A stretch of 18,045 nucleotides of DNA, from positions 1-18,045 of the forward strand of contig JBKGZY010000030.1 in the NCBI GenBank assembly GCA_046543175.1, given 5' to 3'. Both the position numbers and the translations under genes were made by a program. A model generated the notes under the pieces. It worked only from the letters and a program-made list of their open reading frames with translations, ran no database searches and had not been told where the DNA came from. Origin of the DNA: Dichotomicrobium sp046543175. GTDB lineage: Bacteria > Pseudomonadota > Alphaproteobacteria > Rhizobiales > Rhodomicrobiaceae. Below, piece after piece: positions 13,880-18,045 of the stretch; within the stretch, counting starts at the first letter, position 1; every line of letters starts with the position of its first letter.

Positions 13880-14654
13880 GCGTCACTGCCGCCCCGGTTG
13901 CCGCCGGGCCGCGCCGCGCGGCCAGTCGCGCCATTGCCGGGCGCGCCATGGCCGGACGCGCGGAGGCCGGGCGCAGGCGGACCTCGGCCGGCCCGATCAG
14001 GCCGTGAAGCTCCTTGCGCGCCTCGATCACCAGCACGCCCGACAGCGCGGGCCAGACCCGCCCGCCGACACGCTCCCATGCCGGCGCCGAATGCAGCATC
14101 ACACGCCAGCCCACCGGCGGCACGAACACGCAGGGCGTGCTGGCCTGGAGCGAGAACATCGCGCGTTCCAGCGTCTGCGCGATCTGGGCCTGGCTGTAGG
14201 GATGGCCCGCGCCCAGCGGCGTGTGCTCCGCGCGCGCCCACAGGCCGGTGCGGTTCGGCAGAACCAGCAGCAGCCGACCCTCGGGCGAGAGCACGCGCCA
14301 GAACTCGCGCAACAGCGCTTCGCTGTTGTCGCTCATCTCCAGGCAGTGAACCGCCAGCAGCCGGTCGATCGCGTTGTCCGGCAATGGCAGGTCCGGTTCC
14401 TCGAACATCGCGGCGATGTTGCGTCCGTCCGTCGGCCAGTGGATGCATCCCTGCGGGCGCGGCATCAGGGCGATGACGCGCTCGGCCTCGGCGCGGAGCG
14501 CGCGCAGATAGGGCGTGGCATAGCCAATCCCCGCGACGCGCAGGCCCCGGACATTGTCCCAGCGCGAGCGGACGCGGTGCGCGATCAGCCGGCGCGCCAC
14601 ATGTCCCAGCGGACTGGCGTAAAAGTCGAGCAGGTCTTGCAACGCAGGCCGCAT
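13770..14654 (-). CDS. Class I SAM-dependent methyltransferase with repetitive C-terminal extension
   Basis: The 294-residue frame starts with ATG at 14652-14654. The first ~225 residues look like a methyltransferase of the type often found beside gloB in alphaproteobacteria: LQDLLDFYASPLGHVARR at the start, motif I VAGIGYATPYL (about 40-50), LPLPDNAIDRLLAVHCLE, and EFWRVLSPEGRLLLVLPNR (motif III-like). After about residue 228 the sequence becomes low-complexity, with pentapeptide copies RPASA, RPAMA, RPAMA, then Ser/Ala/Arg-rich residues encoded opposite the end of metW. The functional protein probably ends conceptually near base 13975, and the tail may be a readthrough extension after loss of a stop. 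Substrate is unknown. It is divergent from gloB. Confidence 0.8.
   Translation of the reverse strand: MRPALQDLLDFYASPLGHVARRLIAHRVRSRWDNVRGLRVAGIGYATPYLRALRAEAERVIALMPRPQGCIHWPTDGRNIAAMFEEPDLPLPDNAIDRLLAVHCLEMSDNSEALLREFWRVLSPEGRLLLVLPNRTGLWARAEHTPLGAGHPYSQAQIAQTLERAMFSLQASTPCVFVPPVGWRVMLHSAPAWERVGGRVWPALSGVLVIEARKELHGLIGPAEVRLRPASARPAMARPAMARLAARRGPAATGAAVTLSSASAGTPPARRTGSANSAADRSAAACHTSSARSA
13927..13971. repeat. Tandem 15-base repeats, three copies
   Basis: Unit 13927-13941 (CGCGCCATTGCCGGG) is followed by 13942-13956 (13 of 15 identical) and a more diverged copy at 13957-13971. They lie just after the metW stop and encode the RPAMA-type pentapeptides of the convergent methyltransferase tail. 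Confidence 0.8.
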
Positions 14655-14721
14655 GACAGCTTATCCCAACTCTCGACAACAGTCCCGAGCGGCGATTCCG
14701 CAAAATCCGTCCCGGCAGATA

Positions 14722-14761
14722 TTGCGCGCCCGCTTGCGCGCCAAACGGCAGATGTTACGCT
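14722..14761 (+). promoter_or_regulatory. Possible gloB promoter with 9-base direct repeat
   Basis: TTGCGCGCC occurs at 14722-14730 and again at 14734-14742, a 12-base period. The second copy supplies a possible -35 TTGCGC (14734-14739), with TACGCT (14756-14761) 16 bases further. This is in the 144-base gap between the divergent methyltransferase and gloB. The match to promoter consensus is weak. Confidence 0.3.
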
Positions 14762-14798
14762 TCCAATAACCGATTGGCTGCAAAAAGGGCGTACCGCG

Positions 14799-15557
14799 AT
14801 GCTGGAAGTTTACCAATTTATATGCCGTTCGGACAATTTCGGCGTGCTGATCCACGATCCCGACGCCGGGGTGACCGCCGCGATCGACGCACCGGATGCC
14901 GACGCGGTCCGCCGGGCGTTGAAAACAAAGGGCTGGAACCTGACGCATATTCTCGTAACTCACCATCATGCAGATCACACGGCGGGCATCGGGGCGCTGA
15001 AGGGCGAAACCGGCTGCACGGTCACGGGCCCGGCGAAAGGGCGCATCAGCGGGGTGGACACCGGGCTGAGCGAAGGCGATGTCTACAGCTTCGGCAACTA
15101 CAAGGCGCAAATCCTTGAGACGCCGGGGCATACGCTGGATCACATCGTCTACTGGTTCGAGGATGCGGGGCTGCTGTTCGCGGGCGACACGCTGTTCTCG
15201 CTTGGCTGCGGGCGCGTTTTCGAGGGCACGCCGGCGCAGATGTGGACCTCGTTGCAGAAGCTGAAGCGCCTCCCGCCCGACACGGAGGTCTATTGCGGCC
15301 ACGAATACACGCTGGCCAACGCGGAATTCGCCCTCACGGTCGAATCAGGCAACGACGCGCTGCAGACCCGCGCGCAGGAGGTTCGCCGCCTGCGCGACGA
15401 GGGGCAGCCGACTCTTCCAACAACCCTCGGTAGGGAACTCGAGACAAATCCGTTTCTGCGCCCTGATTCGCCGGAAATCCGGGCGACACTGGGGATGCCG
15501 GACGATTCGGATGAGGCCGTCTGGACCGAGCTGCGCAAGCGCAAGGACCGGCACTGA
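14799..15557 (+). CDS. gloB: Hydroxyacylglutathione hydrolase (glyoxalase II)
   Basis: The 252-residue metallo-beta-lactamase-fold enzyme hydrolyses S-lactoylglutathione to lactate and glutathione in the cytosol. The di-metal motif THHHADH gives His55, His57, Asp59 and His60; ETPGHTLDH gives His111, LLFAGDTLFSLGCGRVFEG gives Asp130, and YCGHEYTLAN gives His168. The C-terminal glyoxalase II domain follows, with TTLGRELETNPFLR. Length is that of the family. ATG at 14799 is preceded by AAAAAGGG. The ChaC-like enzyme at 7995 also deals with glutathione, but the two are not in one operon. Confidence 0.96.
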   Translation: MLEVYQFICRSDNFGVLIHDPDAGVTAAIDAPDADAVRRALKTKGWNLTHILVTHHHADHTAGIGALKGETGCTVTGPAKGRISGVDTGLSEGDVYSFGNYKAQILETPGHTLDHIVYWFEDAGLLFAGDTLFSLGCGRVFEGTPAQMWTSLQKLKRLPPDTEVYCGHEYTLANAEFALTVESGNDALQTRAQEVRRLRDEGQPTLPTTLGRELETNPFLRPDSPEIRATLGMPDDSDEAVWTELRKRKDRH

Positions 15558-15880
15558 ATGCGGGCATCGTGTGGATAAGCTTGGCTCAGGCGGACAATGG
15601 CCGGCGAGTGCTTGCCCCATCCGGGTGATTAACGTTTAATGACGTTACGGGAGCCATTTCCGAACGGGCGCGGGTTTTCAGCTCCGGCGACAGCGAAAGA
15701 TGCGGCACACCTTCGCGGCCGGTAGCCAGAACCCCAGATATATAGACCGGAGCCGTCCGACACTGGCGATAGAGGGCGGACGAACGCGGCAACAAAGTGC
15801 TCGCGGCCAAGGGCGACTCCGGGCGGAATGACGGGACACGGCGTGCGGCTGACAGGCCCGCGCAATAGTGGGGTAAGCCG
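15558..15880. other. 323-base intergenic region without a gene
   Basis: No plausible coding frame, tRNA or terminator was found. It contains the palindrome ATTAA-CGT-TTAAT at 15628-15640 inside a wider TAACGT...ACGTTA inverted repeat (15630-15647), and an AT-rich TATATA at 15739-15744 that could be a -10 element for the nuclease gene, though no good -35 fits. The last bases, GTGGGGTAAG, probably hold the ribosome binding site for the ATG at 15881. Otherwise nothing is visible. Confidence 0.6.
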
Positions 15881-17590
15881 ATGCAGGCGGAGCAAAGGGG
15901 GGCATTCCTCTCCGCGCTATTTGTCGATTACGACAACGTTTATCTCTCGCTCAAACGGCGCAGCGAGGACGCGGCCGCGCGCTTCGCCCAGGCCCCGACG
16001 AACTGGGTGAAGGAGATCGTCTCGGGCCGGCTTCTGCGCCGCGAAACCGAGGCGTCCGGACTGCGCCGGCGCCTGGTCGTGAACCGGGTCTACGGCAACC
16101 CGGTGCCGCGACGGGCCGGGCGCGACGGGCCGAACGATCCCAACTCCTTCATCTTCGTGCGCCACCACTTCATCCGCTCGGGCTTCGAGGTCATCGACTG
16201 CCCGCCGCTCACCGCGCAACTGAAGAACGGCTCGGATATCCGCATGGCCATCGATGTGCGCGACCTGATCGAGCATCGCACGCGCTTCGACGAATTCATT
16301 CTCCTGTCCGGCGACGCCGACTTCACGCCGGTGCTGCACCGGCTGCGCGAATTCGACCGCGAGGTCGTCATCTACGCGAATGACCATACCGCCCAGCCCT
16401 ATACCGCGCTGTGCGACGGGCGCATCGAGGAGCGGGATTTCGTGGACTTCCTGCTGTCCGACGCCCTGCCGGCGCCGGAATGGGCGGCGGATCGCGGCAC
16501 GTTGGGGCAGGACGACAAGCAGTCAGAGGCCGCCCGGGCGGTCGGTCAGGCGGTGCATCGGGCGCTGGGCTATGACGACTCCGGGGCGATGACCGCCGAA
16601 CTGTCGCCCGGCGCGCGGGAGCCCGCGGCGGCGCAGCGCGGTGCTCGCGGGGAGACCGCCCATGCCGAGGAGCCGACCATCCGTGCGCTGATGGACGATT
16701 TCCGCCACATCGGCTCGGAAATTCTCAACCTCGTCGTCCAGGCCGTCGCCGAAGCGCAGAAGCCGGTGCCGATCGCCTATCTCGCCAACCGAGCCATGAA
16801 GGAACTGGGTCATGCCAAGACCGTGGGCACCAATTGGGCGGGCTGCGGCGGCTTTCTCAACTTCTTGTCGCAGAATCTTCCCGATCAACTGCGGCTGACC
16901 GAGGCCCCGCCCCATTGCGTCTACGATCCGGCGCGGCATCAGGTCGAAGGGAGCGGCGAGGACGAGCAGCGCCAGAGCGGGCTTCAGCGCGGCATGGGCA
17001 TGATGGCCCCCTCGCAATCGGCGAACAGCAACCGGCTCTCCGAGTTGCAGAATTCCATCACGCGCATCTACGAAGCCTCCAAGGCGCCACCGCTGCCGCC
17101 GAGCGAATACCAGCTTCTGTTCAACCTGATCGCCACGGAAATCCACGAACGCGGTTATCAGCCTGGCCGGACGGTCGACGCGGTGCTCGCCCGGGCGGAG
17201 GAGAACGGCGTGCGCTTTGCCAACCAGGATGTCGCTTTCGTCATCAGCGCGGTCGATGACGTCGATCCGTGGCTGGAGCATTCGCGGACACCGGCGGCTA
17301 TCGCGCGCGCTTACCGCGACGTCATTCTGACGCGCTGCGAGAAGGCGGGGCTGGCATTGAGCGACGACGAGCACCAGCTTATCCAGGTGTGGTTCGGCGC
17401 CGCGCAATGGAATGACACGGGCAGCGGGGCCGCGGAGCAACCGCGCGACCAGGCGCCTGCCCGTCAACCGCAAACGAGAGGCAACCGTCCCGACATTCCG
17501 TTGCCGCCCGACTTTGACGACGCGCAGGGTGGCGCGGCGGCCGGACGTGATCTGGCCGGCTACAACCGGAGCTTCAAACGGCACGGCTGA
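15881..17590 (+). CDS. NYN-domain (PIN-like, LabA/DUF88) putative RNase with LOTUS-like domain
   Basis: The 569-residue protein starts with a NYN domain (about 8-195). LFVDYDNVYLSL carries Asp16 and Asp18, KNGSDIRMAIDVRDLI carries Asp119 and Asp125, and ILLSGDADFTPVL has Asp145 and Asp147, the acidic set of PIN-like metal-dependent RNases; YANDHT and RDFVDFLL close the fold. A charged linker (about 200-265) leads to residues 275-353, which look like an OST-HTH/LOTUS winged helix (ILNLVVQAV, GTNWAGCGGFLNFL, PPHCVYDPARH). A further helical region (about 385-515) is unrecognised, and the end is low-complexity. NYN-LOTUS fusions suggest action on RNA, but the substrate is unknown. ATG at 15881 is preceded by GGGGTAAG. 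It stands alone, before tRNA-Lys. Confidence 0.82.
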   Translation: MQAEQRGAFLSALFVDYDNVYLSLKRRSEDAAARFAQAPTNWVKEIVSGRLLRRETEASGLRRRLVVNRVYGNPVPRRAGRDGPNDPNSFIFVRHHFIRSGFEVIDCPPLTAQLKNGSDIRMAIDVRDLIEHRTRFDEFILLSGDADFTPVLHRLREFDREVVIYANDHTAQPYTALCDGRIEERDFVDFLLSDALPAPEWAADRGTLGQDDKQSEAARAVGQAVHRALGYDDSGAMTAELSPGAREPAAAQRGARGETAHAEEPTIRALMDDFRHIGSEILNLVVQAVAEAQKPVPIAYLANRAMKELGHAKTVGTNWAGCGGFLNFLSQNLPDQLRLTEAPPHCVYDPARHQVEGSGEDEQRQSGLQRGMGMMAPSQSANSNRLSELQNSITRIYEASKAPPLPPSEYQLLFNLIATEIHERGYQPGRTVDAVLARAEENGVRFANQDVAFVISAVDDVDPWLEHSRTPAAIARAYRDVILTRCEKAGLALSDDEHQLIQVWFGAAQWNDTGSGAAEQPRDQAPARQPQTRGNRPDIPLPPDFDDAQGGAAAGRDLAGYNRSFKRHG

Positions 17591-17765
17591 TGCGCGGGCG
17601 CGCCGACGACGCGGGCGGAGCGAAACCGCATCAGATGCCTACGGGCCGGTGAGAATGTCGCCCCATGAACCGGTTACTGGCAATCGGCGTTCCTGGAATG
17701 GATTGCGGAGGGCGACTCGCGGTTCCGCAGCCGTTTCGAGGGCATCGGGCGCGACCGGGAGCGGT

Positions 17766-17789
17766 TTGACAGCCCTCTGAAACCATGCA
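17766..17789 (+). promoter_or_regulatory. Possible tRNA-Lys promoter
   Basis: A perfect -35 hexamer TTGACA lies at 17766-17771, 45 bases ahead of the tRNA. The downstream -10 is poor (candidate CATGCA at 17784-17789 with a short spacer, or the A-rich stretch at 17789-17793), so only the -35 is convincing. Confidence 0.4.
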
Positions 17790-17815
17790 AAAAGCAGGAC
17801 ACGCCCTCCCGCGAC

Positions 17816-17891
17816 GGGCCCATAGCTCAGCTGGTAGAGCAACTGACTTTTAATCAGTAGGTCGCAGGTTCGAATCCTGCTGGGCTCACCA
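17816..17891 (+). tRNA. tRNA-Lys (anticodon TTT)
   Basis: A complete cloverleaf is present. Acceptor GGGCCCA pairs with TGGGCTC, D-arm is GCTC/GAGC, and anticodon stem ACTGA/TCAGT encloses CTTTTAA with anticodon TTT. T-arm GCAGG/CCTGC has loop TTCGAAT, the discriminator is A, and CCA is encoded at 17889-17891. It reads AAA/AAG. The 3' end is followed by DNA with short repeats that could mark an integration site. Confidence 0.97.
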
Positions 17892-17938
17892 ATAAAATCA
17901 AAGAGTTAGCTCATTTTAGGTATCGGCGGTTGCGCTCT

Positions 17939-18045
17939 GGGGTAGCGTTTGGGGTAGCATCCGCCGCAAATTCCGGGGAAGCGTTTCCCCAGCGCGATTC
18001 AGGGCGCAATGCGGGCGCTGTGGCCACAGGCTGGGGTTGCTACCC
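17939..18045. repeat. Direct and inverted GGGGTAGC repeats downstream of tRNA-Lys
   Basis: GGGGTAGC occurs at 17939-17946 and 17951-17958 (12-base period), and the inverted form TGCTACCC closes the window at 18038-18045. Between them is a perfect hairpin, GGGGAA-GCGT-TTCCCC (17975-17990). On the minus strand a frame is open from the window edge to a TAA at 17916-17918, so the 3' end of a minus-strand gene (for example an integrase) cannot be excluded, but its ~43 residues show no recognisable motif. Confidence 0.5.

Noticed and set aside
15629..15639. CtrA binding site (TTAA pairs) before the nuclease gene
   Set aside because: The two TTAA words are separated by three bases, not the seven of the CtrA consensus.
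1..18045. CRISPR arrays, insertion sequences, toxin-antitoxin or phage genes
   Set aside because: No regularly spaced long repeats, transposase motifs or paired small genes of these kinds were seen on either strand.

Overview
The window is a GC-rich stretch of an alphaproteobacterial chromosome, most likely from a Hyphomicrobiales/Rhizobiales-like organism. Support for this comes from a SAM-II riboswitch ahead of metX-metW, an NDUFS4-type complex I accessory subunit, two fused-style PhnE permeases, and the alphaproteobacterial neighbourhood hisC-tyrC / metX-metW / SAM methyltransferase / gloB. This is inference from family distribution; no 16S or other taxonomic marker is present. Almost all of the DNA is ordinary core gene content. 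Gene starts are ATG, plus a few GTG and TTG starts.

Layout: (1) 1-2371 (+), the 3' part of a phosphonate/phosphate-ester ABC transporter operon: phnC (5' end cut off by the window), phnE1 and phnE2, all overlapping. (2) 2526-6120, a divergent membrane/envelope locus. On the minus strand are a small secreted or membrane-anchored protein of 88 residues and, overlapping it by 4 bases, a 489-residue NoeA-like protein with a kinase-like half and a methyltransferase half. On the plus strand is a 556-residue membrane protein of the alkaline phosphatase/sulfatase superfamily. Between them lies a near-perfect Pho box, so this trio looks like a phosphate-starvation locus next to a phosphonate transporter. 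(3) 6145-7100 (-): tRNA-Arg(TCT), an NDUFS4-like gene, tRNA-Pro(TGG) with its own promoter, and csaA. (4) 7116-7856 (-): a TetR-type regulator just ahead of csaA. (5) 7995-11787 (-): a probable operon M42-type peptidase, hisC, tyrC, ChaC-type gamma-glutamylcyclotransferase.

(6) 11898-13879 (+): promoter, SAM-II riboswitch, a strong GC-rich hairpin, metX (TTG start) and metW, giving SAM-feedback control of methionine synthesis. (7) 13770-15557: a methyltransferase (-) whose repetitive tail runs into metW from the opposite side, divergent from gloB (+), glyoxalase II. (8) 15558-15880: a 323-base gap with no gene. (9) 15881-17590 (+): a NYN-domain (PIN-like) nuclease with a LOTUS-like domain and an uncharacterised C-terminal region. 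(10) 17816-17891 (+): tRNA-Lys(TTT), followed to the window edge by non-coding-looking DNA with short direct and inverted repeats. This resembles the flank of a tRNA-associated integration site, but no integrase is visible.

The items most worth a second look are the Pho-box-linked trio (2526-6120), the kinase-like signature in the NoeA-like protein, the unusual spacing and hairpin between the SAM-II aptamer and the metX start, and the NYN-LOTUS protein.
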